From contig OZ022242.1 in the NCBI GenBank assembly GCA_963978895.1, positions 20,483,629 through 20,547,628 on the forward strand: DNA of 64,000 nucleotides. Reading direction: 5' to 3'. The notes beneath the pieces are model-generated. The model had not been told where the DNA came from. It ran no database searches and saw only the letters and a list, made by a program, of their open reading frames with translations. Positions 12,668-23,213 of this stretch are shown one piece after another (position 1 is the first letter of the stretch; each line of letters begins with the position of its first letter). Source of the DNA: Erpobdella octoculata (lineage: Eukaryota > Annelida > Clitellata > Hirudinida > Erpobdellidae). Both the position numbers and the translations under genes were made by a program.

Positions 12668-12845
12668 TTTGTTAATAGTTTATAGTCTTTTACACCAGGT
12701 GTTTTAAGACTTTAATGGCTGTATGTTGGAAGCACCTTAGTACTTCCTGTCATGGATCATAATTTGATCTTTTTAATTTTTCCCTCCTCCTTTTTCCAAG
12801 TGTGGGACTGGTTTGCAAAAGCAAGGTAGAGTTTTTGACTAAAAT
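12668..12845 (-). repeat. Dispersed repeat family F, copy 2
   Basis: Inverted match to 5265-5425, with the shared blocks 'acaccaggtgtttta', 'gtacttcctgtcatggatca' and 'agtgtgggactggtttgcaa'. It is non-coding. Confidence 0.6.
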
Positions 12846-14135
12846 ATAGCCTAAAGCATTTTTTGTCCGAAAAGGTGATTTCAAGACTTGTCACGGTGCC
12901 ATGTTACATGTTGAGCAAATCAAATTCCCTTTTTCGGTTTGCCACTTGGACATCTCATCTACCGATAAAATATAATTAGGTCGATAGCTTTAAAATTGAA
13001 GCATATATAACGAACTGACGGCAGCAAAAATGTCACAATTGCTTTTTTATTTTTGAATTGAGAAATTGCGCGACGAATAAAATAAACTGCAGTATTCATG
13101 ACCATGACAAAAATATAAACATCCTCATTTATCCATCCATCTACTTGTCCGTAGAAAGGAAGAGTTTTTAATGAATTTATGATAATCGAGATAATATCTA
13201 TATCGTTACCGATGATTGATTGGTTTCCATAGCAATAATAATATTATAAAGGAGAATAATATCAAGATAGAAATAATGGGAGATGGTGAAAGTTATTGTG
13301 ATTACTGTGATGAATGTAGTTGCTATAATGACTATTGTGATTATGTCTTATGATAGTAGTTATATTAGTTATATTGATGTGCGCATAAATTACAATTACT
13401 AAACAGATTTTGTATAATTTATACTTACTAAATTACTAAATAGATTTTGTATAATTTTTTACCCCCCCCCTCCTTGTCTCAAAATGTCAGACACTCTTCA
13501 CAAAATCTGCACCCTTATTTCCTTTTAAAATATATTTCTACAAATCAACTTGATTAGGTTCCAAATTACTATTACCGCCAGTGGATGAAGTTGCGGTCTC
13601 AAATGCAAAAAGCAGCATTAAAAGCAATTAACCTATGACTATAGTTTGGTAAAAGGCTATATTTAAATAGTGTAGTTTCAATTGAAATAAATTTGCTTAT
13701 TTCAGTTGGCGTTTCTTTTAAATTCTTCTGTTATCGTTTTAGTTTCCATTAACGGAAACCACACTGCCAAAGGCTTTCCATAATTTCATACGATATTGCG
13801 ATACGCTTATACCTACAGGGGGTCCTGGGGTTTGGATCCTTCTTTTGTTGTAAAGAATTCAAATTATTTAGCACTTTACAGGCGGTTAAATGATCCAAAA
13901 GCCTACTCAATAAACACGGTAATGCTTTGGTAACGTTACTTATTCATTACTTTCCGGTTACAAGAAACCGTTTCTTATTTGGTTGATTTGTTCATGCGCT
14001 GTACGTTAAAGAAACGTTTCCTATGTAACGTTTCAGCAAATCCGGAAAATATTGAATCAAACTATTGATGCTGAGTACCAGCCAAACGTCTTTTGTCTTT
14101 TGTCTTGTGGACAAGACAAGACGCCGGAAACCAAT
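12846..14135. other. No gene recognised
   Basis: AT-rich sequence with a C9 run near 13460. I found no coherent exon, repeat partner or RNA gene. Confidence 0.4.
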
Positions 14136-14139
14136 CAGG

Positions 14140-14520
14140 GTTAACATATGGTTACTGATCTGTGTGCAAGCTTGAAAGGTACCGGCAGAAATGTGACAAA
14201 TTCTCAGCAAGCATGAGATTATTGCAGCAGCTGGAGAATAAGAGAATCACTATGCTTCATACTATCCTCAGAAACAAAAGAGAAAGAGGCACAAAGCTCG
14301 AAGTTTGCATTCCACAAAGATGCCACATTGGTTTCTTATTTTTCCAAAAAGAGTCAAGTAGTGGCCCTTATGAGTAGTATGCATGACCAAGCCAACGTAG
14401 ATCAGTGTTCACCCAAAGAAGAAAGCAAATTTGGATTTAGATTACAGCGCTACTAAAAGGGTTGTTGATACAGATTTAGATGTTGCTGGTTTTCAGCATT
14501 TAAATAAGTTTTTGTCATAG
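14140..14520 (+). pseudogene. piggyBac transposase relic
   Basis: Frames on the plus strand give VTDLCASLKGTGRNVT, then RNKRE-like sequence. After a shift they give KFAFHKDATLVSYF, VVALMSSMH and LDYSATKRVVDTD. These correspond in order to the 'L.GKGRNVTVDN', 'SKFAF..D.TLVSY.PKK...V..LS..H' and 'LDYN.TKGGVD..D' blocks of piggyBac DDE transposases. The DDE aspartate context YNxTKGGVD has decayed to YSATKRVVD. Several frame changes and stops show it is dead. Termini were not identified. Confidence 0.7.
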
Positions 14521-14764
14521 TCATGATCGTTATAACTATTACGACGGCGGTATGCCAATTAAATAAATGCCAATTCGCTATATCTTTATTAATTTTATTT
14601 TTTTACACTATATGGTATATTCAAACTCAGAATTTGTACCTTTATTTAAAAACATTAGTGAAATAGCAGAGATCAGTCATGATTACCTAAAAGTTCATTT
14701 AATTGGCACAAGCGCCATCTAGTGAATAATTTAAAATGCGTTACAAAATAAATATTGAAATTAT

Positions 14765-15080
14765 CTATATTATAGTAGCCCACGTCACTCACTCACTGAT
14801 TCTGTCACGCTTACGTAATTAGTCTTATAGACGATACCGATGTGCACATAAGAATTTATTGCGCGCAGGCGTGTAATAAAAATTATTATGCAATTGTACC
14901 TACATACACTCTCAGTCCTAGAGATCAAAAGAAGTGGCGCTGCAATCGAAAAATATTATATGAGATTAAAAAAAATCAGAAGCAAGGACCACTTCTCAAA
15001 GATGGCCGTCAATTCACAAGAAATGTCGTGTATACTGAAATTCTTTAATTCTAATTATTGCACTCTTTAATTTTCACATA
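14765..15080 (+). mobile_element. Helitron-like family C copy
   Basis: This matches 30671-31004 in inverted orientation over about 310 bp. Shared blocks are 'cactcactcactga', 'gtcacgcttacgtaattagt', 'gcgcgcaggcgtgtaataaa', 'gtggcgctgcaatcgaaa' and 'caagaaatgtcgtgtatact'. Shorter variants occur at 15250-15472 and 38262-38428, and those end in 'gctaactctagt'. The CTAGT end suggests Helitron descent. It is non-coding; the two short frames in it are not genes. Confidence 0.6.
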
Positions 15081-15249
15081 CTTTGAATTTATATGAAATA
15101 CTTTAGTAAACTGAAAATTTATTCACAATAAAAAATTTCATTAAATTTGCTTATATACAAAAAATATTTTTTATGATTATCAAATGTCATTTTGTTTTTG
15201 TTGACTATTTTTTATCAAATGTATCCAAAGTACATCGTAATTTTAAAAC

Positions 15250-15472
15250 ACCCATCCTTGGGACGGGCAAACCACTATGTATGTATGTTAGCAATTACTT
15301 TTAACTCGGCGGCCGCACGGGTCAGCAATCAGCAGTTGATAAAAATTAGTGAGCGCAGGCTTGTAATGACAGTCTCAAAGATAAAAAAAAAAGTGGTACT
15401 GCAATCAGAAAAGAACATATAATTAAATTTTAAAAGAATCCGTCATTTTTGACCAGCTAACTCTAGTTTGAA
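15250..15472 (+). mobile_element. Helitron-like family C variant
   Basis: The order is 'tatgtatgttagc', 'ggcggccgc', 'gtcagcaatcagcagttgat', 'gagcgcaggcttgtaat', 'aagtggtactgcaatc' and 'gaccagctaactctagt'. The copy at 38262-38428 has the same order. It ends in CTAGT followed by T, as expected for insertion between A and T. Confidence 0.6.
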
Positions 15473-15924
15473 ATAATTATTAAATCGCTTCAGAAATTAT
15501 TGAATATTTTTGGCGGATGGCTAAAGTCTATGCTGAAAGTTTCAAAGTTATAACTTGTCTAAAAGTTAGTGAAAATCAATTCAAAAATTCTGACCACAGA
15601 GAGAGAGAAGTTAAATTAAAGTGTGTAAAAACCAACATCAAGTGTTTACAATGAGAAGTTTCGATAAGCAAAGTTCATGCTAAGATGTTATGCACCAATG
15701 TGCATCAAAATAACTAATATTTTTTACTAGACAATGACTTTTTATTGATTAATCATAAACGAACATTACCTAATCGTAGTATCAAAGCAAGCTTTTACTA
15801 CACGCCGTAAAAATAAAACATTAGCAGGCATAACTAACCCAACCAATGTCAAGTATCGTGGAAATCCAAAATGAGGTCATAAAAATAATATACGATATAT
15901 GGTAGCGTGAGGTGTTGCTGATGC

Positions 15925-16150
15925 ACCTTTATGCATTGTTACACCATTCATCCGATCGTAACGAAATTTTTACACAACCTTGAAAGTCAATGGGGGAATT
16001 TTTTTGTTAAAAAAATTAAAATCGGTCACAAAATGAGCGGAGCGGAAGCCGGTGAGCGAGCGGAAATGGAAACCAGAGAATGAGCGGGAACGGGAAAGCA
16101 AGCGGAAACGGAAAAGCAGCCGAGAGCCAAAAAGCGAGCAAACAACTTTT
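15925..16150 (+). mobile_element. Helitron family B, 5' region relic
   Basis: It contains 'ttacaccattcatccgatcg', 'acacaaccttgaaagtcaa' and then 'cacaaaatgagcggagcgg' and GGGAACGGGAAAGC-like units. These match 24050-24180 and 54090-54185. The 3' end with CTAGT is missing. Confidence 0.65.
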
Positions 16151-16654
16151 ATTTTATAAGTAGCTGACTCCATGTCTCCTGTACAGATTCTGCTGTAAGA
16201 ATATTCTGAGCTACATAAATTTGATTTACATCAAACAACCATAAAAAAAGTCAAATTAAGTTTTAAAACCAATTTATTTAAACACACACACTTAGTGATG
16301 GCAATACAAATTAAATTCAAGCATCCAGCCAAGAAGTTCCAATAAAGAAGCCCATCAATCCATTGAACAGCAGTTGAAGCATAAATTACAGATATGCTTT
16401 CCTTCAGCCATCTAAAACTAAAAATGGACGTTGGTATCCTATTATGCATGTATGTGTACATCTGCAATCTGATAAAATATAGTTTTTCAGCTCCTAAAGT
16501 GGATTGCTAAACTATTTAACGTTTGAAAAATCGTCACAGTCTATTCCACTATCATTGAAACAAAATAAAGATAAAGATTATGATCAGATTATAGTGGTGT
16601 TATACCGCAATGCATTGATTTCAAGACCACTATGATGCAGGCAGCCGTACTCAG

Positions 16655-16870
16655 CGCCTCTATCGATTTATTTATCCCCAGTGAAACCACCGGTAGTCAT
16701 TTGACTACCACAGGAGGATGAAAGGCTGAGTTGACCTGAGCATTCAGAATGAACTCCTTGTCCAAGGAAGTTACACAATGTGGGATTTTACTTACCTGGA
16801 AGTTGAACCCAGAACCTCAAGCTCAAAAGTCAAAAACTCTTACTGCGGTCCCACCGTGCCTCTTAATAAT
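16655..16870 (-). mobile_element. tRNA-derived SINE (minus strand)
   Basis: On the minus strand a tRNA-like head has an A-box-like 'ggcacggtggg' and a B-box-like 'gggttcaacttcc', about 45 bases apart. These are the split internal promoter of RNA polymerase III. A body with 'gtaacttccttggacaagga' follows. The acceptor stem is not conserved, so it is a SINE rather than a tRNA gene. Confidence 0.6.
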
Positions 16871-17050
16871 GATGTTGTTGTCATTGAATATATTTGAATG
16901 CCAATTTCATCAAATAAGTATATGCTAAGCACGAGGGATTTATAATTGGGAATGGGATAGACACAAGCGATCCCAGTGGTTTCAGTTAGAAACAAAATAA
17001 TACTTATTGAATAGTTTACTCGTTAATGAAAGAATTATTCTTCTTAACAG

Positions 17051-17185
17051 GGGCTATACGTAAAGCATCCCCGGTCATCGTGGGCAGCCTTCTGGTCATG
17101 GTGATAGCCCTATCTCTTAGTATTCTTGGTAGCAACCAGCAAGACGTCAGGGCCCTTTTTGCCGCCATTCTCTATATAACGTCAG
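17051..17185 (+). CDS. TARP/CACNG-like auxiliary subunit, penultimate exon
   Basis: The exon is bounded by an acceptor (cttaacag, ending 17050) and a donor (gtttgt, 17186), with phase 1 on both sides. It encodes AIRKASPVIVGSLLVMVIAL and SLSILGS, then ALFAAILYITSG. These read as the second and third membrane segments of the four-pass claudin fold in the voltage-gated calcium channel gamma / TARP family. It joins in phase to the exon at 17301. Earlier exons, with the first membrane segment and the extracellular loop carrying the GLWxxC signature, were not found in the window and may lie beyond the left edge. Confidence 0.8.
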
Positions 17186-17300
17186 GTTTGTTGAGTTTTA
17201 ATGTCAGCATTCAAAACAGTAATAGAGCTGTAAATTCTTGATGCTAGCTCATTAAAACAAACTAATGTTTCACTCAAATAATTCTTGACACCACCTCTAG

Positions 17301-17818
17301 CTCTGTCACTGGCACTAGGAGTGATTCTATACATAGCAGCAGTAAACGATGAAGTGTCACATCGGCGCAAGTCGATCACCGGAGAAAGAGACGGCTTCGA
17401 ATACAGTTATGGATGGGCCTTCATCTTCAACGGTATTTCCTTCATCTCAAGCATGGTTGCTGCCGTCAACAACATTTCCTTGTACCTCCTTAGGCCTCCC
17501 GCCAACCACGGCCACTACAACAACAACGCTGTCGTAGGCGTGCCCGGCATAGCTGGACGCTGTGGGGTCAAAAGTTCAACTTCAGAAATTCATGCCTTGG
17601 TCGAGCAAAACAAATCGGACAGTCGACGAACCGATACGGGAGAAGAAGAAGAAGATGACGAGGAAGACAGAGGTGGCAGGAGGCGTCTCAGCATGGATTG
17701 CCACATGGGAAAAGTCAAAGTATGCTCCAGCAACTCCGATCTGGACAAATCGCCTCACTTGCACAACGAACGGTTACTGTCAGAGCACAGAATTATAAAC
17801 ATAACCACCCCTGTTTGA
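17301..17818 (+). CDS. TARP/CACNG-like auxiliary subunit, last exon
   Basis: The exon opens after 'cacctctag' in phase with the 17051 exon. It encodes the end of membrane segment 3 (LGVILYIAAVNDEVSHRR), the segment-4 approach FEYSYGWAFIFNGISFISSM and then a cytoplasmic tail. YGW followed by a hydrophobic helix is a hallmark of CACNG/TARP proteins. The tail has an acidic Glu/Asp patch, then RRRLSMD, a basophilic kinase-type site. It ends in TTPV, the PDZ ligand that ties vertebrate type I TARPs (stargazin) to PSD-95-type scaffolds. The inferred role is trafficking and gating of AMPA-type glutamate receptors at synapses. The ILYIAAVNDEV stretch is also close to gamma-5/gamma-7, so the subtype is unresolved. 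Confidence 0.88.
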
Positions 17819-17994
17819 TTTTCCACTGCATGCAAATAATATAAAGCACGTTGTTATCGAACACGAAGTCCATTTGCATTGTAAACGAGTACTGCTTGAA
17901 AAATGCACGCTTGTATCCTTTTTCTGTTTCCGATGTTTGAAAATATTTATCGGCCAATCAATATGATTTGTTTGGCTATTTGTATTGAGCACTA

Positions 17995-18000
17995 ATAAAT
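17995..18000 (+). terminator. Polyadenylation signal of TARP-like gene
   Basis: AATAAA lies about 180 bp after the stop codon of the TARP-like last exon and is a reasonable 3' UTR end. Confidence 0.6.
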
Positions 18001-18922
18001 GAAAACGAACCAGTAGAAACATGTTCATTCTTTTTTTTTTAAACTTTCAATTTTCTGATTTAAATCATTCCAATCTCGTCTGAGATATTCACTAGCAGAA
18101 ATATAATCTCCATCTCGAGGAAACTTTAAGTCAACGGCTTGAATTACAGTCATTGCTAACAGCACTGAAAACAAAATTAGAAAAGTTGGTCAAATTTTAA
18201 CATAATAGATATTTAAAAGAAATCTAAATCAACATTATAAATGATATATCAATGCAGTTGTCACTTCATAAGTCTTAATAAATTCAGTAATAGGCAAAAT
18301 GGTTTTTATTGTTATCACAAGCCAGCACGTAGATTGATAATAACACCTGTACTGCCACATAACTTGTTAAAAAATATAGATCTCAATCTGCATTGATCTC
18401 AAAACAGCCAGTCACTAACACTTATCTTGAATCACAAAAAATCCTCTCAACTCTAAGAAAAAGACAAAATTAAAACATTTTTAAAACTTTTAATTAGAAA
18501 AGTCTTCCGACTTTTACAGTTCAATAAAAACATTTTAAACCTGCAACCTTCTGCATTTTTAATCAAATAGCACCTCAACTAATTAGTTTAACAAACACAT
18601 GATCACTAAATAAAAACTCTTTTCAAACTTAAAGTGTTTAGCAAAAAATGTATTACTTACTCAAATATATAAATGATTAAACAAAATCCAGAGGCATCTA
18701 CCTTCCCACCATAAAACACTTTTTATATGAAAACCACATCTCCTTTTTAAAACCACATTACATTTTTGATTCGAGCACTTGCTCCAAGAACCTTTTCAGC
18801 ATAAACGTTTACAGGCACATGCCACATTAAAGATTGTAAAATTGAATTCAACTATATATCATTCTAAAACTTTAATTTAAATATCAGATGCCACTGGATT
18901 TGCAAAATTCAGAAGCAACAGT
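18001..18922. other. No gene recognised; probable 3' UTR of the minus-strand gene
   Basis: AT-rich spacer between the convergent TARP-like and DMAC1-like genes. Part is probably the 3' UTR of the latter. Nothing else is supported. Confidence 0.4.
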
Positions 18923-19228
18923 CTAACTAGAAGTCAAGAGTCCTCCATTAACAATAGCCAATTTTTTATGCCATCCCATTAGGTTATTGACATTCCGTCT
19001 GGAGTACCGGAGAACAAAAAATGCTGCAAACAGTGTAGTTGCTGAGCCAACAATCCTGCATCCAATACAAGAATCCTCTTTAGCGATTGGAGACGATGAT
19101 TCGACTGACTTCGATGTAGTTGAATTGAGAGTAAACGGATTAACGTCGGACGAAATGTTCCGAACGTCTTTAGAATCTGAAGATAACCATTCAGAAATGC
19201 TGATGATGGTTTCTGAAAATTTCCCCAT
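18923..19228 (-). CDS. DMAC1/DUF4536-like small mitochondrial membrane protein
   Basis: A single-exon frame of 101 codons starts at an ATG (19228). Residues 1-50 are Ser/Thr-rich and likely disordered. Residues 51-55 give CIGCR, followed by a glycine/alanine-rich hydrophobic segment (GSATTLFAAFFVLRYSRR) and a second weaker one. A CxxCR motif directly before a membrane helix is the layout I recall for DUF4536 proteins such as DMAC1/TMEM261, which helps assemble the distal membrane arm of mitochondrial complex I. Length fits that family (about 110 aa). The similarity is short and the C-terminus (NGGLLTSS) is unlike the vertebrate protein. It could be an unrelated small membrane protein. The gene converges with the TARP-like gene. 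Confidence 0.45.
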   Translation of the reverse strand: MGKFSETIISISEWLSSDSKDVRNISSDVNPFTLNSTTSKSVESSSPIAKEDSCIGCRIVGSATTLFAAFFVLRYSRRNVNNLMGWHKKLAIVNGGLLTSS

Positions 19229-19261
19229 TGGAAACTAGATTGCAGAATAATCTGTAGCATT

Positions 19262-20075
19262 TAAAAACTATTCAAACTTTCAAACTTCAACAATATGTTG
19301 TACAAATAAGTAAATAACAGATAGGTGCATTGATATACAGCTGTTACAAAATAATTAAAATCTCTCCGACTAATTCTTTCTGTGACTACTAGACTTGACG
19401 ATCGCAGAATTGTAGGCATTTGGAAAATAAAAATGATTAGAATCGTTTAATGGCAGTGAAAATAATGTTAGCAGTTCCTTGACCAGCATGGAAGCCACAC
19501 TGGCCCTCAGCTAAAACGTTTTGGAGGTGAACACTATACCAAACAAACAAACAAATTGGCAACATTTAGGTTCTTTAGCAATCAACAACTGAAGACCCAA
19601 AGTTTTTCAGAAATTTCATGTGTTTAAAGGTTTGATTTAGTCAATAAGAATTTTCAAAAAGTATCTACCCAATTTAAATGTTGAATCAAAGTTATTTGAA
19701 TTTATCAACTGTGCATGACAGTTTCAATGCTTTCAATGCGAATGAGAATTTACTGATGTTTTTGGTTATAAAAAGCCAGCCGATGGTTTGAATTTGTTGG
19801 GAATTTAATAGACTTGAATGTATTGTGATAGCTGGAAGTGGGTTAACAGTAGATCTGATGGGTTTGGTATTAGGTTTAATGTTTTACACACACACATATA
19901 TATATATTTTTATATGTATATACTGTCCTGATGCCAGGTGCAAGAAAAAATTAAATCAATGAAAACGTTGCTGCATCAATAGGACTACTACTATTTCTAT
20001 GTAACAGAAGGCAAGAACGCTCTGATGAATGCCAAGTTGTGTTGTTCAATTTAATGTTTTTTTTTTATAATTATT
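19262..20075. other. No gene recognised
   Basis: AT-rich intergenic sequence with a short CA/TA tract near 19890-19915. Nothing else is supported. Confidence 0.4.
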
Positions 20076-20079
20076 CAAT

Positions 20080-20219
20080 AAATACTTTTTCACACACATA
20101 TCAAACATGCAATTAGTAAATCCATTATTAATCAGTAGTTGGAAATTCAAAGGATTCGGCAACTACTGATTAATAATGGATTTACTAACTGCATGTTTGA
20201 TGTGTGTGAAAAAGTATTT
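20080..20219. repeat. Long near-perfect palindrome, about 60-bp arms
   Basis: The left arm 20080-20141 and right arm 20160-20219 are reverse complements apart from one mismatch and a 2-bp indel. They are separated by an 18-base loop. It lies at the left edge of a Penelope-like fragment, and its right arm runs into that fragment's open frame. The hairpin would have a 60-bp stem. Confidence 0.9.
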
Positions 20220-20529
20220 GCATTACAAGTTTTCTAGTGATAGTAGTAATTCTCAAAGCAAGTGTGGTGATGATATTAAACGGTTTTACAGAAGCCAAAT
20301 GCATAACAATTACAGGATTGAAGAAAATATGTTTAGAAAAATTATCTTGAACAAAGTTGAACCAGTTAAAAAGGATTCTAAGTTGAAATTCTGCATATAC
20401 CATAATAACATAAAAAGCGTCCAGGAAGTTAGCAACGCTTCGGGCAACGAATTTTCGCTAAATGAAAGCGAAAGCAATACTGTAAATGGCGTTTATTATC
20501 ACTTTCGGCAGGGAAAGTGTAAAATTTAA
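20176..20529 (+). pseudogene. Penelope-like element fragment fused to a TIR element
   Basis: The frame is open for 117 codons but is a composite. Codons 1-15 lie in the palindrome. About codons 25-80 read KRFYRSQMHNNYRIEENMF and KDSKLKFCIYHNNIKS. This resembles the segment between RT and the GIY-YIG endonuclease of Penelope-like elements, where an 'IYYKNxKT' block is usual. From about 20426 the frame is the left end of the TIR element described next, and it ends there at TAA. No RT catalytic box or GIY-YIG motif is present. I call it a dead fragment. The Penelope assignment rests on one motif and its context. Confidence 0.5.
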
Positions 20530-21112
20530 TAAGATATTTGAATTCTACATTAAATTTGCTATGAGAAAACATTTTTTAAATGGGCAGACAATTTTAGTCC
20601 ATTTTTGTTTAATTTGTTTGTGATTGGCTGTGATGGAAACATAATTTTAAGGTCAACTCGTTGATGGCATTTTCACAAAGTTCTACTCAATATTTTAAAA
20701 AATTTTGCAATGTTCAATTCAACTTATATTTGTCTATAAGAATTCCATTAGCACTTTGAGCGGAAATGTTTATTGAATTTTTAATTAATTTATTTTGTCA
20801 TGGGCTTAGATCGATTGAGGGCGAAAGTAAAACTGTAAATAGTGTTTATTATCACTTTCAACAGGGAAAGTGTAAAATTTAATTAGATATTTGAATTCTA
20901 CATCAAATTTGCTGTAAGAAAACACTTTTTTGAACGGGCAGACAATTTTAGTTTATTTTGTTTGTGATTGGCTAGGACGTTAACTGTTACCGACATAATT
21001 TTAAGGTCAACTGGATGGCATTTTTCACAAAATTCTACTAAATATTTTAAAATATTTTTTGCACAGTTCAATTCAGCTTATATTTGTCTATGACAATTCG
21101 TTTTGGGTAATC
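20426..21112 (+). mobile_element. TIR element family M, two fused copies
   Basis: The first copy (about 20426-20828) and the second (about 20815-21112) repeat the same body: 'tgtttattatcactttc', 'cagggaaagtgtaaaattta', 'tgtttgtgattggct', 'cataattttaaggtcaact' and 'cttatatttgtctat'. A third copy (28752-29190) is complete and shows terminal inverted repeats of about 22 bp with core GTTAGCAACG and CGGGCAACGA. The left terminus is intact at 20426. The copies overlap at 'gcgaaag', so they are a dimer sharing a junction. No coding capacity. Confidence 0.75.
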
Positions 21113-21390
21113 CTCCAGTATAGCGTCCCGAACCGATTTCTATAACAAAACGGTTTAAAAAACTGTTTAATAGAATAACCATAGAACATTATCAAAACAT
21201 ATTACGAACAAGTATTTTACAAAAAAACTGACATGCAGAATAATACAATTCAAGGAATGAAAAGCAAGGAAGAGTTAATATTAAAATAAAATAACATAAT
21301 AAAATAATAAATACATTTTAAAAAGTTACAAATAAATTTTTATTTTTATTTAAATTTTAAAAAATCAGAGCGCTGAATGGAAATTTATCT

Positions 21391-21490
21391 ATGCTTTCTC
21401 GCTCCCGATCGCCTTCCCGCTCCCGGCCGCATTCCCGATCCCGCTTGCTCTTCTCTTCCTGGTCGCTTTCTCGCTCGCTCTTTTGCTCTC
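21391..21490 (-). mobile_element. Helitron family B purine-rich fragment
   Basis: On the minus strand this is the GGGAGCGGGAAAGC-type block seen in family B Helitrons. No termini are present. Confidence 0.5.
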
Positions 21491-21515
21491 CAAACAATTC
21501 TGCTAGCCACATGAC

Positions 21516-23213
21516 CAGTGGCGTAGAAATGGGGGGGCGGACGGGGCAAATGCCCCAGGCGGCACTCAGGAGAGGGCGGCAAAATTGAGGTCATGAAAAA
21601 AGTGACCTGACCTTTATAAAAAAGGAGGAAAAACGTTTAAAGAGTCGAATCTTTTGCTCACAACTCAAATCACTCATATTAGACTCACTGTATTCCATGC
21701 AAATACAGTCATTCAAACTAATTTCCATGCTTATACACAGACACAGATAGTTTACGGCTGTTATAACGCACTACTTTTCATCATTTTTAAAGAACGTTAC
21801 AGCCACGCCCCTATTTACACTCTCACATAAGCCTACTATCAAACCCACACAAACTATCTGCGTCTTCGCTTTTCCGTGAATGGCCAGTAAGAGAACTTGG
21901 AGACAAGAGGTGATGCCGGGTGCCTTTTAGCAAGCATTCTGACTTACAATTTCATTCCGTATATTCATATCTGAGCTCGAGTACTGAAAGAGATTAATGA
22001 CTCACAGAAGTACTTACAAACTCGTGGCCTGGGACTTGATGCCTGTGCATCAAAGATGCAGTCGTTCTTGTCTTTCTTGGCCAAAGAGAGAGATTCTGTT
22101 GTTTTAGAGGCTCATGCAGCAGCTTTTGAGTTTTGTGAAAATAGATATTCCCATGGAAAGACGAATATGGAAGAAGAAACGCTTGCCGGAAGAAGAGACA
22201 GCAGATATAAGACTGACTATGCAACAGGAAATGCGGATGGAACACCTTGAAGTGATGGATCGACTCAGGGCCGAAATTTCGAGGCGTACGTAAAAGCTCC
22301 GCAATCTTAACATTCACTTTGGCTTTCTGAAAGCAGCCTATCTTCTAGACGTAAATAATAATTCTGCCATGAAGGAGAATGTTAATTGTGTGACAAATCA
22401 TTGTAATGGTTTTGTAACAGAAAGTCTATGTATTTTTTCTTTTTCGGCGGCGAACGTTTTCTGTAGAATGAAATTTTCAGAGTACCAATATCAAATAAGG
22501 GATATGAAATCGACTGACCTACTTCAAGAGATAAAACAAATTCGAACACATGCAAAGAGCTTTTCGGACATAACGGAAGAAGACGTTTCACAGTTTGGAT
22601 CTTTGGAGATGCTGCAGTGGATTGTGAAGTGGACTCTTATTGAATGCTTACCAAATCTCACTATTTTTCTTCGCATTTTCCTTACGATTGGTGTCTCCGT
22701 GGCAAGTTGCGAACGCAGCTTCTCTAAGCTAAAGCTTATAAAAATGTTTCTCCGATCAACCATGACTCAGAAGCGACTTGAAAATTTGGCTATTCTTTCC
22801 ATAGAAAAAGAAGCTGCTGAAAAACTCGATGTTGATGAAATCTTGAGGGATTTTGCAACCATTAAAGCATGAAAGATATGATGCTGTACTCTTTCATTCC
22901 AGTATATTGCGTTCCTATATACTATTCTATTCATGCTTACAATACTATGTACTTTGGTTTAATAACTTCTATTTGGCCAGCTCATAACCAATAAAAGAAG
23001 ATTCATTGAATCATATAAAATATTAGAGGAAATTAGACAATTCGCGTGAAAATTGTTTGAAATGTTGCTAAACTTAAAAACGGAGTTACACCTAATTGGA
23101 TAGTTACACCTAAGCAGGATAGTTTCGGTGAAGATGCCGAGAAAATTCGTAAAAATTAGGGGCGGCATTTTTTTCCTTCGCCCCTAGTGAAATATTAGGT
23201 TACTACGCTACTG
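21516..23213 (+). mobile_element. hAT transposon, degraded, with both ends
   Basis: The left end is CAGTGGCGTAGAAATG and the right end, inverted, is CAGTAGCGTAGTAACC, typical hAT termini. The flanks 'cacatgac' and 'cacgacc' may be a decayed 8-bp target duplication. Inside are decayed transposase pieces at about 21990-22340 and an open C-terminal part at 22369-22872. The G-rich subterminal block near 21530 and its inverted partner near 23160 ('ggggcggca') extend the terminal symmetry. Confidence 0.8.
21990..22872 (+). pseudogene. hAT transposase (ZMYM-like branch), decayed
   Basis: The C-terminal part is open from 22369 to the TGA at 22872 (167 codons). It carries the hAT dimerisation signature: FLTIGVSVASCERSFSKLKL, then RSTMTQKRLENLAILSIE. 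Upstream, the segments GLGLDACASKMQSFLSFL and AFEFCENRYSHGK, then LEVMDRLRAEISRR, belong to the same protein but are interrupted by a stop after 22240 and another near 22290. hAT transposases cut and paste their element. The broken N-terminal half, with the zinc finger and first catalytic residue not found, means this copy is inactive. The wording is closest to transposases recalled as ZMYM-like or 'repressor of PKR inhibitor-like'. Confidence 0.85.

Noticed and set aside
20176..20529. A host gene of 117 aa
   Set aside because: The frame begins in a palindrome arm and ends inside a TIR element; only the middle has a motif, and that fits a Penelope-like relic.
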